Source: Strongylocentrotus purpuratus (Eukaryota > Echinodermata > Echinoidea > Camarodonta > Strongylocentrotidae). Taken from it: a stretch of DNA of 64,000 nt. How positions within the stretch are numbered: position 1 is the stretch's first letter; every line of letters starts with the position of its first letter. Under the pieces are notes generated by a model that was given only the letters and a program-made list of their open reading frames with translations, was not told the origin of the DNA and did not search any database. Shown in pieces: positions 1 to 13,800 of this stretch. The translations under genes were made by a program, and so were the position numbers. The DNA is taken from assembly GCF_000002235.5 (NCBI RefSeq), contig NW_022145612.1:16484809-16548808 (forward strand). The letters run 5' to 3'.

Positions 1-161
1 CTAAGTCCGTCTAATTAATATGCGCATATTAATCAAATCAAAACCGAACATAATACATCAATGAAACCTATTTATATCAGACAGGTATGGAATTTATTAT
101 TTTTTTAAAGAAAAATAAAATTATGAATATTCATCAAATATGCAAATTAGGTCATTTCAGC

Positions 162-163
<2 letters not shown>

Positions 164-195
<32 letters not shown>
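164..195. repeat. (TA)n microsatellite
   Basis: Uninterrupted alternating TA inside the left arm of the foldback element. The mirror position in the right arm (about 4,657-4,670) has a shorter TA run, so the arms differ in length here. Confidence 0.9.
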
Positions 196-198
<3 letters not shown>

Positions 199-984
199 AA
201 GTCAAACTGTTCATTTTGTTGGCATTTTTTTTAATCATATATTTATAGATCATATTTACACCATATATTAACATTAAATTCCAAATATTTTTGCAATGCC
301 AATAAAATATGGCGATGGAAATTACTTGGATCACTGTTACAGCTATTTCCTTATATGTTTCACAAATTATTCAGAAAACCGAACAAATGATAAGAATCTG
401 CAGACTTTCAGATACATCACAGTATAGTTTCTTTTAAAAAAGATGTCAGATTTGAGGATTTATGAAGATTTTTCGAGAAATCATTTAATTCAACAGGCCA
501 TAACATTCCACAGGTACTGAATTTCAGAAAAAAAGAAAATTTGGTGACCCCAGTACAGTTGTGGCTACCTTGAGTGTAAATAACAAATTGATTCAATGAG
601 TGAAACATATGAGGATATTGCATTTTTGTAGGGGAAATTTATACATTGACGTGCATTTTCACCACGCAGAATAACGGTCAATGGGCGATCAGCGGGCCAT
701 GTCACACTTGGCTAAAAAGACAATATTCTAATTAATAATTTAATATATTTCCCTTATGCCTATAACAATGAAACTACACAGAATTGTATTTAAAGGTATA
801 CTTGAAAGACATGTGAAATTAAAATTTGAAAATATTGTTCAGTTTTTTTAAAATAAATTTACGAAAATTGCTATTTCTACCAACTGACTGCTGTTGTTTG
901 TGTGTGTGTGTGTGTATGTGCATGGGGCAGACTGTGTGCACAGGTAGTGTGACCACCCTACTATTAGTGATCACCCTACTATTA

Positions 985-1475
985 GTGAAAGAAGACGATT
1001 CGTTATAGCGTTCTCGAAAATTATCCTCGTTTGAATGCAATTTTCCCCTCCCACGCGAAGCGCGGAAACTTTTACGTTTCATTAAATCATTGACGAAAGA
1101 AACGATTCGTTGTACCGTTCTCGACTCTTAATCCTTGTCTTAATTCAGCCCCCCTCCCCCCTCTCGCGCGAAGCGCCGAAGCTTTTACGTTTCATAAAAT
1201 CATTGGAGAAAGAAAACGATTCGTTGTATCGTTCTCGACTCTTAATCCTTGTCTTAATTCAGCCCCCCCCTCCGCGAAGCGCGGAAGATTTGACGTTTCA
1301 TTAAATTATTAGAGATAGAAGACGATTCGTTGTACCGTTCTCTATACTCTTAATCCTTGTCTTAATTCAGTCACCCCCTCCGCGAAGCGCGGAAGATTTG
1401 ACGTTTCATTAAATTATTAGAGATAGAAGACGATTCGTTGTACCGTTCTCTATACTCTTAATTCTTGTCTGAATT
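985..1475. repeat. ~110-bp tandem repeats, about 4-5 copies
   Basis: The phrases GACGATTCGTTGTACCGTTC, CTTAATCCTTGTCTTAATTC, CGCGAAGCGCGGAAG and GACGTTTCATTAAATTATTA recur in the same order four to five times, with variable C-runs before CGCGAAGCGCGG. Two diverged units of the same family recur at 6,140-6,330, outside the foldback element. Short frames across it are artefacts of the repeat. Confidence 0.85.
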
Positions 1476-1489
1476 TCAAAGATGTTTTT

Positions 1490-2760
1490 TGTCTGCTCCT
1501 TTTTCTCCCTACGTCCTCTTCCTTTCCTCTCCTCTCTATTTTTTTCTATCCGACCCGGGAAGTTCAGGGGTTTTAGGCATTTGATTACGGTCAGATGAAC
1601 ATATTTTTATACCTTATTTGTGACACTGGCAGGACACTAATTGGCGTGAGGTCCAGCGGGCGAAGCCCCCAGAAAACAGGGGTTTTAGGCATTACATTTC
1701 CGTCAGATTAGCATCCAGGGGAGTCTAGGGCCCTAGGCGAGGTGCAAGGGACGAAACCCCGGAAGCTCAGGGGTTTTTAGGCGTTTAATTTCGGTCAGAT
1801 GAGCAGCTAGTTAACTATTCTTTCTTTCTTGCTCTCTTTATTTCTATTTCTTTTTACTATACCTTTTCAAAAAAAGTGGAGGGGGGGGGGGGAGCTCGAG
1901 GCTTGCGATTCCAGCCGATCCCCGGGCCCTTACTTTTTTCAAGAATCATATTTCTTGCCTGACTGTAAATTTAGGAATTTGTCATTTTCCAACAAACGCA
2001 TACAAAAGTATGATTTACTAAAAACTGAGGAAAAATCTCGGAAAGAATTCAGCATTATTTGTAAGCCCCCGTTATGGAATTAGAAATAAACCACGTTTGA
2101 ATTTGAATTCCCCCAAGCCCCCCTATCAGTACGCCAGTGCCCCCTTTTCTTCTTTCTCTTTTTTTCTTCTTTCCCTTTCTCTCCTCCTTAAGGTTTGCCG
2201 AGGGGGGGGGGGGGGGGGCAAGGGCCTTTCGGCCCCCACCCCGATCCACACGTTGTTGGTGGGATTAACCGGAACTGATCTCCTGTTCTTTTCACCCTTT
2301 GGGGTAAGCGGACACTTTTTTTTTTGTCTCGAAATTTGAAAAAAAAATTTCGTTGGGGGGGGGGGGGGTAAGGTCAATTTACGTTAGCCGTGGGCATAAT
2401 TATTATTATTATTTTTTTTTCAAACAAAAACAAAGGGGGGGGGGGGGTTTAGTTTTTTTAGGAGGGTTTACACACATAAAAAAATACCAAAGGGGGGGGG
2501 GGGTTTGAACCCCTAAACCCCCCCCCCCCCTGCGTACGCCCCTGCTTGGTGGGTTCCAGGGGGTAGAGCCCCCGGGAGCTCATGGACAAATACTGCCATT
2601 TTAGCAATACTTGTAAATCACTGGTATCAAATAAAAAATAACCCATGTTTAAATTGTATTGGGGGGGAGGGGGGGGGGGGAGAGGGTTACTGCCCCCCCC
2701 CCTCCATCAGTACGCCAGTGAAAGAGGCGGAGGTGACGGAAGGGACTACCCCCCATAAAG
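1490..2760. repeat. Poly-G, pyrimidine-tract repetitive block
   Basis: Alternating long G or C homopolymers (for example near 1,877, 2,201, 2,356, 2,436, 2,520 and 2,661) and TTTCTTTC-type tracts, with recurring TCAGTACGCCAGTG near 2,126 and 2,706. No gene is evident. The same composition recurs at 6,330-6,660. Such tracts are assembly- and polymerase-sensitive, so run lengths should not be trusted. Confidence 0.75.
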
Positions 2761-3467
2761 CTTTATGATAAGTCTTATATGTAAACCGTTCACAGGTTTT
2801 TGAAGTTTTGTTGTGTTACAAAATTACATTCTTTAGCAAAACTACAGCATAAAAACAAGCAATATACTTTTTTCACGCTTCACTTTTACTTTGCCGATAT
2901 CTAGTGTGCATTCCGAAGGGTTGTAAATATTTACTAGGTAAATTTTAGTAAGTACTGAGCAGGAAGGGACTTCTTAAAAGAGCAAGCTGAATATTCATTT
3001 TTGGAACACTGATCTATTTCTATAACTTTTAATCTTGTTAGCATACAGTGTAAACTGTACATACGTGATACCAACAGAATACATATTTTCTACAATATTT
3101 ACTTGTATATTTTTAGGATATTATGCGTAGCGACCGAGCGAGAAGATTTAAGCATTTATATTAGTCTAAACGCTGTACTCTTGGGCCCGCCAAAGCCTTA
3201 AAGCGTGTTGTAGTCTTTAGTCAGTATTTGCTATACATTTTGTTGGTGTGCACTTTTTCAAATTATCCATGGGGGACGATCCCCCTCAGAAAATTGAGGG
3301 AAGACGTGTACCCCGTCGCCGCCCCTGACTCGCACATTTCGCTTTCAATTGCAGAACGCTCTAGCTGTGTCCAAGAGAATAAATTCTCGGAATGTGGGGC
3401 ATCTCGCAAAAGACATGGGGAAAAAAAATGTGTCGTGTGAAAAGCCAGGGAAGGTCACAGACACAAA

Positions 3468-3634
3468 GGCCCGAATTCACAAAGGAGGTTTGTAGACAAA
3501 ACTATGTTTATGTGCGTCATAATTATATGACGCGTTTCAGACAAGGTTTGTCTAAACCTTGGTCTGAAACGCATCGAAACGCGTCATATGAATCACATAG
3601 ATTTGTCGACAAACCTCCTTTGTAAATTCGGGCC
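3468..3634. mobile_element. ~167-bp hairpin MITE
   Basis: The stretch opens GGCCCGAATTCACAAAGGAG and closes with the complement, so the whole unit folds into one long imperfect stem with a short loop near 3,550. It is nested in the foldback interior. Small size, terminal inversion and no coding capacity fit a miniature inverted-repeat element. Confidence 0.75.
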
Positions 3635-4833
3635 AAAACCTCCATGGGTGCGATGTGACCTGTGTGGACGTTGGCTCCACCTATTTTGTGTTTTGCTCAA
3701 AAAACTATCCACAAAAAAGGACTATGTATGCCCCTTTTGTGAAGCGACCTATCAATATTAATGTTCACATATCAGTCCCTTTTTTGGATTGCCCTCCTCC
3801 CGTCCCCCCCCCTAAGAAAAAATATTATCACATTGTTACATGTGTGCACAATATATATTGATGTGTCAACCTTACGAAAGTGGTGTTTTTATAATGATTA
3901 TTGACCTCCTTTAAATTTATATTTATATTAGGGTGATCACACTGCCTGTTCACACAGTCTGCCCCATGCACATACACACACACAACAGCAGTCAGTTGGT
4001 AGAAATAGCAATTCTCGTAAATTTATTTTAAAAAAACTGAACAATATTTTCAAATTTTAATTTCACATGTCTTTCAAGCATACCTTTAACTACAATTCTG
4101 TGTAGTTTCATTGTTATAGCCATATGGGAAATATGTTAGATTATTAATTAGAATATTGTCTGATATGTGTTATGTGTGACATGGCCCGCTGATCGCCCAT
4201 TGACTATTATTCTGCGTTGTGAAAATGCACGTCAATGTATAAAACTCCCCTACAAAAATGCAATATCCTCATATGTTTCACTCATTAAATCAATTTGTTA
4301 TTTACACTCAAGGTAACTGTACTGGGGTCACCAAATTTTCTTTTTTTCTGAAATTCAGTCCCTGTGGAATGTTATGGCCTGTTGAATTAAATGATTTCTC
4401 GGAAAATCATTAAAAAAAACCCAACTATACTGTGATGTATCTGAAAGTCTGCAGATTCTTATCATTTGTTCGGTTTTCTGAATAATTTGTGAAACATATA
4501 AGGAAATAGCTGTAACAGTGATCCAAGTAATTTCCATCGCCATATTTTATTGGCATTGCAAAAATATTTGGAATTTAATGTTAATATATGGTGTAAATAT
4601 GATCTATAAATATATGATTAAAAAAATGCCAACAAAATGAACAGTTTGACTTTTCTATATATATATATAATTAGCTGAAATGACCTAATTTGCATATTTG
4701 ATGAATATTCCTAATTTTATTTTTCTTAAAAAAAAAATTTTTCCATACCTGTCTGATATACATAGGTTTCATTGATGTATCATGTTCGGTTTTGATTTGA
4801 TTACATATGCGCATATTAATTAGACGGACTTAG

Positions 4834-6050
4834 TTATTTTCACAACTTTTTCATATCTGCAGATTCGCAAAAATGGCAAAAATGACTTATTTTGTTTGCT
4901 TCTGCTTTCAAAACGGTAATAGATACATGAATTTCTTTTTTGCATTTTTTTTACCTCAAAGATGATATTTTAGTGTCTGATAATTTAATTTATTATTTGT
5001 GTCCAAGGAAGCGATGAATTAAGTTGTCAACTTTGTCAAATTTTGCCATTTTTGCCAATTTGACCATTACTGGCAGGTTTTTCGGTAATTTTGCGATATA
5101 AAAAAAAATGGTATAAAATCACAACGCATTGACCGATTTCAATTCTGTTTTTTGTTTTTTTGAAGCTTTCATAAAGCTTGATCATTTGCAATCATCAAAT
5201 AACATGTGTTTGTTGTACTTATTTTTGGTGTGCTATACCTATTTATATGGAAGACTTAAGAAGACAACTGTTTACAGTCCAACTAAGGGTGTAGAGCATG
5301 CCGTTTAGACTAAAATGTGCAATGTTGTTCAATTTCTGAATTCTTTGTTTAAAAAACTTGCTTGCTGTCAATAGTGTATACATTTTTTATACATTTCAAA
5401 CGTCTAGTCCGGTTAAAAATAGCACGTAATGATTTCATTATTTGACACGTACTTCACATTGATTTATCTTATCGATAAGCGAAACGATTTGCTTTAGTAT
5501 CATATAACAAATATAACAGTAATGACAAGTATGGTTTTCCTGAAAATTGCATTATACAATGTATATTCATCGTTATGGAAAATGTTGTATAATATACAAC
5601 AATGGGCATTAACATTTTCCAGACCAATGATTTAATTACGTTTAATATTGAAGCTGTTGCCCTTTGTATATACATGAATTTGAAATAATAAGTAGCCTTG
5701 AAAGTGTCGCAATAAATCATGTGTGAGTGAGCTTGAAGTTTAATGGTGTAGGTTTGTTTGATACTGTATAGCCTTTACTCTGTTTTTAATGAGATATATC
5801 TCCAATCAAATCAAATCAAACTGAGTGATGTTATCGTACAACTAAACAATATCAATCTTCTGTTCTCCTAAATAAGCCTGGGAAACTTGAAAATTGCATT
5901 ACAATGTGAATTCATTGTCAGTGAAAATGTAATACAATACACAACAATGGGCAAATAATTGTTTCCAGACCAATGATTTAAGTAAGAAGAACTTACATTT
6001 TATATTGAAACTGTTGCCGTTGTATATACATCTTAGGGGGGGGGGGGCAA
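4834..6050. other. Non-coding AT-rich stretch with a diverged direct repeat
   Basis: No convincing exon on either strand. About 130 bases near 5,545-5,675 recur near 5,890-6,032, sharing ACAACAATGGGCA, CCAGACCAATGATTTAA and TTGTATATACAT in the same order, so this is a diverged local duplication. The rest shows nothing recognisable. Confidence 0.6.
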
Positions 6051-6139
6051 AACTTGAAATTATGCGAGCCAAATATTGGTTCGTAATGATGACCAGCAGT
6101 GACGTAATTGGGGATGGGTGGGTGCAGGGAGGGGCGAGT

Positions 6140-6660
6140 TTCCCCTCCCTCCTCCGCGAAACGCGGAAGCTTTGACATTTCAATAAATTATTAGAGATAG
6201 AAGACGATTTGTTGTACCGTTCCCAAAAAATAATCCTCGTCTGAATTTAGTTTTCCCCCTCCCGCGCTAAGCGGAAGCTTACGTTTCATTAAATCATTAG
6301 AGAAAGAAGACGATTTGTTGTGTCGTTATCCCCTTTTTTCTTTTCTTCTTTCTCTTTTTTCCTTCCCTGTATCTCCTCTTTTCCTTTTTTCTTTCCCTTT
6401 CCTTCCTTCTCTTTTATATTTTGATTGGGGGGGGGGGGGGGTGGTGGGGGCAAGAGCCTGGGAGGCAAGTCCTTTTGCCCCCCGATCTACTTCTTCCCTC
6501 CGTTCTTTTCTTCTTCCTCTTCTTTTTTTCCCTTTCTCTCCTCTTTCCCTTTCCCTTCTTTCCTTCTCTCTCTCTCCTTTTTTTTTTGCTGGGGGGGTGG
6601 GGGGGGCAAGGCTTGCTTGCCCCCCCCTCTGGATCCCGCCTGGTTTCTCTGTTTGGGTTT
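6140..6660. repeat. Repeat block: CGCGAAGCG units plus poly-G/pyrimidine units
   Basis: Two copies of the ~110-bp repeat seen at 985-1,475 (6,140-6,330) are followed by two pyrimidine-tract plus poly-G units (about 6,335-6,480 and 6,490-6,630), each ending in a GCAAG...CTTGC or GGCAAG motif and CCCC. Overlapping open frames on both strands come from low-complexity sequence. It abuts the left edge of duplicated unit A. Confidence 0.75.
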
Positions 6661-6872
6661 TTTTTTTCTCCCTCGAAGGTCTCCAATGCACCAGTGAGAC
6701 AATTATACCTGAATCCACACTAACACCACTGTTTACACCTATCAATTTATATGCCCTCCCCCAAAACATAATATATACATACGTCTTAGCTAGTCTACTA
6801 TCATATTTTGTCGACAAATTAGGCCAATTGCACATTCTGATCTCTACTTTTGTGACCTCCTACTTTTATCAG

Positions 6873-6986
6873 AGACGGATGAATGTGCTTCTAACCCTTG
6901 TGAAAACAAGGGTTCATGTGTAGATCTCTTTAATGACTATAATTGTACCTGTGTACCTGGTTATGAAGGCAAGAACTGTCAGAACG
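6873..6986 (+). CDS. Gene A exon: calcium-binding-type EGF domain
   Basis: A 114-nt exon (38 codons), phase 1-1, with acceptor TTTTATCAG and donor GTAAGT. The peptide reads [15 protein letters not shown], then [20 protein letters not shown]. Six cysteines fit the EGF pattern. DEC at the start and CxDxxxxYxC fit the calcium-binding subclass with an Asp/Asn hydroxylation site. It could be spliced in or out without changing frame. Confidence 0.92.
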
Positions 6987-9900
6987 GTAAGTCGTTTCCA
7001 CAATCTTTACGTTGTGTATGATTATTAAGGGGCCAGTCTAGTTTATTTAAGAAAACAAAAATCTCAATTTTTATTTTTAGTGTTTTAGTAGTAGTTTGAT
7101 TATGCTCTTCATTTTTCAATTGCTGTTTTCATGATATATTGTAGTATTTGATTGTATTTTAGGGCAGAGAAAATTTCAGGGAAGCCAATAATCAGACCGG
7201 AATTGAAAAATTTGGTCCAAAATTATTTTTAAAAAACAGTCAAAATTGTACACTTTTTAGTGTTGCAATGGACCTTTGGATGTACCTGACAGGGTACTAA
7301 TGTGTTTGCTGCCATCTAGTGGCCTTGTAGGTTCAGTGCATTTGAGTACGTGCTAAGAAAGCTGCGTCCATGGAGGCACTCTAGTGCAACTGAACTCGCG
7401 ACTGCAGGTCAATTTATCCCAATTTGGATAAAATGTATTGTAGGAAACTGTGTTTGAAGTACCTTTATAATATGCTAATTATCTCTGAATTATAAATTTT
7501 TGACAAAAAATGCTGTAACTTGAAAAATATTCATCAGAATTATTTCAGAATAGGCAGAAACATAAGTTTTCATTAAAAAAACAATCCTATCATGTTTTGT
7601 GCACATACATACCTCACAAGCAAAATTATTTCCAAAAATCATTCGAGTTTTTTTTTCTTTGAAATATCATAATTTTATGTAAATGATGAAAACTATACAA
7701 ACGTTGTCATAGGATTGTTGTGCATACAATGTACTATCAAAATCACAAAAAAGTGCCTTGATATCGTTATTACGACAACAGTAGTAGTACAAAGAACAAG
7801 CACTAGATATATTTTGAATATTCATGTCCTTAAGTAATTTGTATATAATTTGCATATTTAATGAGATAAATAATTTTCTCAATACTATTTCTTTCGTAGT
7901 ACCGTACCAAAATTGTTCGCGATACAATTAACAAGTAGCAAAAACGATTTTTTTTTTTTTTCTTTAAATCTAAAAAATTAATAAAAAGAACAATTAATTG
8001 CAAATATAATGTTTTAAACATTTTAACAATTTTTGTTGAATTTAACGAACTTAATCAATTTTTGTTTTCAACTCCCTACTTTTTCAGAGCAACCTTAAAA
8101 TGGTCGAAATATTTCTGGTCATGTGAAGAGCTCTCAACAAATCAAAAACCAATATATTTTTGATTCAGGATATAATATTGATTATGATAGGTTTTCTTTC
8201 CGTTTTTCATTCAGTTTCAAACCGTTTTCATTCAATCTCGTCCCGAAACTTCCTTTATATAAAACAGTCAATTTCGTCTTTGGTCATTCATTTTGGAACT
8301 TTGTCCAATTTTTAAAAATCATTTTACGTCCAATTTTGTCATGGCAGCTCTCTTGCCAATTTTTGTCACTTTTTAATCGATTTCATCAAAGCGTCGTTCA
8401 AGTTCGTCACTTGTTTGTTTGTTATAGTTATTACGCTTTGTCTTTTCAATTCTTCCTGAAACTTGCTGTATGTATATACGTTTGCATTATTTTTGAACAG
8501 CGTAGATCTAATAATATACGTTTTCAATACCATTAGCGTCGACAATTCCTTTTTTTAAAAAATACATGTAACTGAGTTTCACATTCTTAATTTTGGCTAT
8601 GCATTGATTGTTCAAGTTTTAATCAGGTTGAATATACGATGAGTAACAATGTAAATTATTAGTGTGGATACAATGCAACCAATTAAGGGAATTCATTTCA
8701 TTCACACAAAGTATGCTGTGGATAACAGCTTATGGGAAAAATCCATACTTTTATTTCTCTTGTCAAGAACAATCGACTAAAATATGCCTTCGTGTCATTC
8801 AATTCCATGAATTCCTTGATTCCATGAAAATTCATGAAAGAAAACCTGTCTGTACACCTGCCAATTAAAATGTGTATATTTGTACTTATCTGATTAAGAA
8901 ACTTGATTTAACTTTGACGAAATTGGATGCAAAATAATTACATTGATCGGACAAAGTTCTGAAATCGAAATTGAGGTGTGCAAGATCACAAGGTTTTGTG
9001 ACGAAATTGAATGAAAAAAGTGTTTAAATGGCTGAAAAACTTATAATAGAGATTTCAAATATTGCAAGTAAATTTTACACATTGCCGCAGTAGCTCACGG
9101 AACATAAGATGTGTGCGCATGATTCTTTCTTTTTTTGCGGAATGACGAAATGCGCATAAGTCCGTCGCTCAACAGGCACTAGGGACTTTTAGATTGAGTG
9201 GACGAGAACGCGATGAACGCCGACTGATCATGCGTGTCAACGTACTCAACTGCCCATGTTGACTACAATAAGAAATCTTTTAGATTGCACTCGACGATAT
9301 ACATGCATGCAGGAAGTAACACTATGAACATGACGGACAAAGAAAGAGGACAAAATATACTGTTCCTCATTCTACCCTCAACAATAGGCCATTTTCGTAA
9401 TGTAACCAAATTTAATGCATCAGTCTTAGTGAAGTGCCTCAATACACATTATTTCATTCACCTGATAGGAATAATAGTATTTCAATAGTCAGAATGCAAC
9501 TGCATATATTAAGTGTTGCTAAGTAGGTCAAGCTATAATGTTTGTCCAACCTGGCAACAACTAATGTATGCAGTTTGGATTCTGTCTATTGAACTACTAT
9601 TATTCTTATCAGGTGAATGAAATAATTTGTATTGAGGCACTTTAAAAAGACTTTTGCATTAATTTGGTTACATTACGAAAATGGCCTATTGCTGTGGTAG
9701 AACATCCCTTCACTGCTATTATGTAAAAATGTGTAGAACAGGTGAATATGCATGTGACACCTGTTCTACACATTTTTAAATAATAGCAGGGAAGGGATGT
9801 TCCTTTGTCTACCTGAGGAACTGTATATTTTATGCGCACGCGGCATATACTACTACTGTACTAGATTTAGGAAAATCAAGGTTGACGCATTCTCGATCGC

Positions 9901-10803
9901 CGACGGAGACGACGTGACGCATGCGCAGTGCCTTAAAATGACGTCACACGTTGCAGTCAAAGCTGTCGACGTGCAAATCTAAAAGTCCCTAATATCTGCG
10001 TACGAACGACTGTGTCAGCGACTATTGCAATCTTTTGCGTGCCAAGTGAAATTAAGTTCATAATGGACAGTGCAAACTTCGCTTTTAAATGCTGTTAATT
10101 CACATCACACCCTTGAATGGCGCATGTAATACCGCAATCGAAAAGACGCCTCGTGTGAAATGGACTTTCTAATCTCTAAACCGCAATATGTAAAGGCTCA
10201 CGATGAATAATTAATGTGACAGATTAACAAGAAGATGTATATAGGACCAGTATTATCTACCATAGGGCAATTTTTCTGTAGGCAGTTTTTTTCCCTTCAG
10301 AAATCATTTAACTGGAATTATTGTCATCTACTGCATTCATAGCAAGTACTCAAAACATTGATGTAGTTAATCTTTTTATTTAATCACATTGTGACATCCT
10401 ATTTTTGTGATTGTGTAATGAAGAAAGACAAAATCATTTAATATTTTGACTTGTTGTGTGTCTCCATTTTCATAAAAATAAATACAAAATTATGACTACC
10501 AAAATATCATAATAATCCTGAGATTGTCTATGTTCTTCTCACACAGTGACCGTACCATCTACCGATACTCCAGCTTCTAACACTCCAACGGCATCGATGT
10601 CTTCACCATCATCAACCCCCTCATCGACAGAACCTGGTAAAAGATTATTGATTATTCCTGATATACAATTAACTCAATTGGCATAATGGTGAAGATGATG
10701 ATAATGATAATAATGATAATGATGATGATGTTAAGGATAATAATAATAATAATAACAATAATGATATTCATGAAACTACTATTATACACTACTACTACTA
10801 CTT

Positions 10804-10842
<39 letters not shown>

Positions 10843-13800
10843 ATAATAATAATAATGATAAAAATATTTAGATAGCGATCAATTTAACATGATAATGATA
10901 ATGATGATCATGACCTTTACCTAATTACTATGAAAGCATGTATGCTGCATATAAGTAAGCTACCAACAGACCGACGGCTTTAAGTCATCTCCGAGGGAAC
11001 TAGTAAAGAGGATCACTGCCTTACCTTGGTTTCGAACCCGGGACCCTCCGTTTACGGGACCACTTCTCTACTACTGAGCCTTTGCACCTTTTCCTTTTTA
11101 CACCATATTTTTGTGTCATTTTGTAAATGATTTTCAAAATCGTTTCATATTTTTATCTGTTGTGTGTGTCCAATTTAATAAAAATGAAAAACCAGAATCT
11201 ATGAATGGTAAAATATCATAATAATCCTGATATTATCTATGTTCTTCTCACACAGTGACCGTACTATCTACCGGTACTTCAGCTTCTAACCCTCCAACGG
11301 AATCGACGTCTTCACCATCAATAACCCCCTTACCAACAGAACCTGGTAAAAGAAGATTGATTATTCCTGATATACAATTAAATTAATTTGGTATAATGAT
11401 GATGATGATGGTGATGATAATGATTGTGATAATAATGATAATAATAATGATAATGATAATAATAATGATAATGATGATGATGTTATTAATATTATTAATA
11501 CTAATGATGATGATGGTAATAATAATAATAACAATGATGATCATGTTACTACTACTATACTACTATTAATACTACTTCTACTACTATTATTAATGCTATT
11601 ACTTATACTAATGATAATATCAAAATAATGATAAATAAGACATGATAATAATAATCATAACGAAAATAATAACGAAATGATAATACTAGTAATGATATAC
11701 ATTAATCATAATACTAATCATGAAATTCATGAACAAAAGTGATAATACTTATGAAGATGTTGATTGTTCTACCTGACTGCTATGAATGCATGTATATTGC
11801 ATGTAAGTAGGCAACCATGTGATTGACGGATATAGGTCCTCTCCGATGGACGCGGTAATGGAAATTGATACCTTACCAAAAGACATGAGCGCATTGACTC
11901 AGATTCGAACCTGGGACATCAGGTATTCGAGACACCCGCTCTACCATTGAGCCATCGTTCCTTAAGCTTTTGAACCCTATTTTTGTATAATTGTGTAAAC
12001 AAAGTAAGATAAAATAATTTAATATTTTAGTTCAAGTTCAAGTTAAAGTTCGAGCTTTATTTCCATTTTACTAAGTAAATTACAAAAAACATTTTACAAA
12101 GTATACAAAAGTAATTATACAAGTGTACATGTTTTCTTTTCTTTGCTAAACAAAAACAAATATTTATATTATTCTTAATCAAGTTACAAGGAATTATAGA
12201 ATAATCTTTAGTGTATCTCCGTTTTCATAAAAAGAAATACGAAATTATGAATGCTGAAACATCATATTAATCCTGAGATTGTCTTTGTTCTTCTCACACA
12301 GCGACCGTACCATCTACCGGTATTTCAGCTTCTAACCCTCCAACGGAATCGACGTCTTCACCATCATCAACCCCCTCATCGACAGAACCTGGTAAAAGAT
12401 TATTGATTATTCCTGATATACAATTAATTCAATTTGGTATAAAATTGATGATGATGATGTTTTCACCATCATCAACCCCCTCACCTACAGAATCAAATAA
12501 TTCACTTGGTATAATGATAATGATGATAATGATAACAACAGTAATAATAATGATATTCAATATACACAAACATTTGTGAAGTGCTTTTCACATCGTGATC
12601 TTTAGCTAGAGGTTCATTTGTAAGTTTACTATTTTGACGATCCTTAACAATTACGATACGCGATCATTCTTTATAATCATGTTTTCCTAATTATTTTTAG
12701 TCGTATTTTTTTCACTAATTCAGACATACATGTAATTATATTGAAAAATAACAGCAAATGAACAAAGTGTAACGTTTCAAAGTTTAAGTTCAAGGTTATT
12801 TTTCTCTTAAATGCAACATATTGCTCCGATTGTCTCATTTTCGCTCGCTCGATCACTACAGCACAAAGTTAACATAGCTCGTTCGACGTCACTACCAAAC
12901 TAGCCAATCAGCTGTCAATGTCGTCATATTGAATGCAGAGGCAAATATATTTCGTGAAATTATCGAGAAATTGACTATTTCTAATTGCAAACTAGTTTTA
13001 TTTTTGGATGGAAAAGCAGCCATTGTTATCTTGACATTCATTGAAGTGATCAGAATAGGGTAAGTTACTTCTCAGATGATTCAAGAGGTCCATTTTGTAG
13101 ATAATTTTTAAATTTCTTAGAATGTTCCACTGTGTTGCAGGGTACCGGGTGTATGCCATTGGGTGTGATGTGTTCGCGCGCTATAAGTACAGGCCACCGC
13201 GCCGTCGGGTGTATTCTCGTACTGATGTAGGTGCAAAGCTAGAATGGCTACCACGCCCACTTCCCTCTCTATGCCTTTCTGAACATTCCTTCCCTTATCA
13301 ATACAATAACTTTCACCTGCCTAAGTTATTCAAACCATACCGCCTCGCCACTTCCATTACGTAATCATTAAAAGGATCCGCATATACAACATTTTCCTGC
13401 TATACGTTGCAGGAAAATACAAATCTCCCTGGTATACCTTACAGTCCAAACGATAAATATGTGCCTTTAACGAAGCAGGCGACAATCGGCGTAGCAGACG
13501 ACACTTGATAGTAATTTTGTATGTGAGATTTCTTTGCTAAATAAATATAAATTACTTTGTTAATAAATATCAACTAAAATTTCTTTATATTTCTTTAAAC
13601 CATCATTGATATTTAATAATTCGTGAGTGAGTAAAAGAAACATACCAAACTATATAATTATATGAAATACTTGGTGGCAATTAGGGGAGTTTGACGTGAT
13701 GACCGATTGCACCCCTCTGTTAATAACCGAATAGACTCCATGGTGTTTCATGAATATTCATGTTTTTGCTTACCTCGGCTAAATGTTTGCTTTTACTAAA

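Larger units (their letters stand above)
1..4833. mobile_element. Foldback-type element with ~0.9-kb terminal inverted repeats
   Basis: The first ~960 bases are the reverse complement, with small indels, of about 3,928-4,833. The left edge starts CTAAGTCCGTCTAATTAATA and the right edge ends with its complement at 4,833. Matching continues through a TG/CA microsatellite and stops near GTGTGACCACCCTA (949-962) on the left. The interior (963-3,927) has G-rich and pyrimidine-rich repeats and no transposase frame, so this looks non-autonomous. Position 1 is the window edge, so the true left end and any target duplication cannot be seen. Confidence 0.8.

Noticed and set aside
6315..6923. 202-codon plus frame and 169-codon minus frame over the poly-G/pyrimidine block
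   Set aside because: Low-complexity Phe/Ser/Leu and Lys/Arg/Glu runs on opposite strands. The right end only clips the real EGF exon in the wrong frame.
11000..11088. Possible tRNA gene on the minus strand
   Set aside because: A and B box-like words are present, but acceptor-stem pairing is not apparent, and the sequence continues into a SINE body repeated several times.
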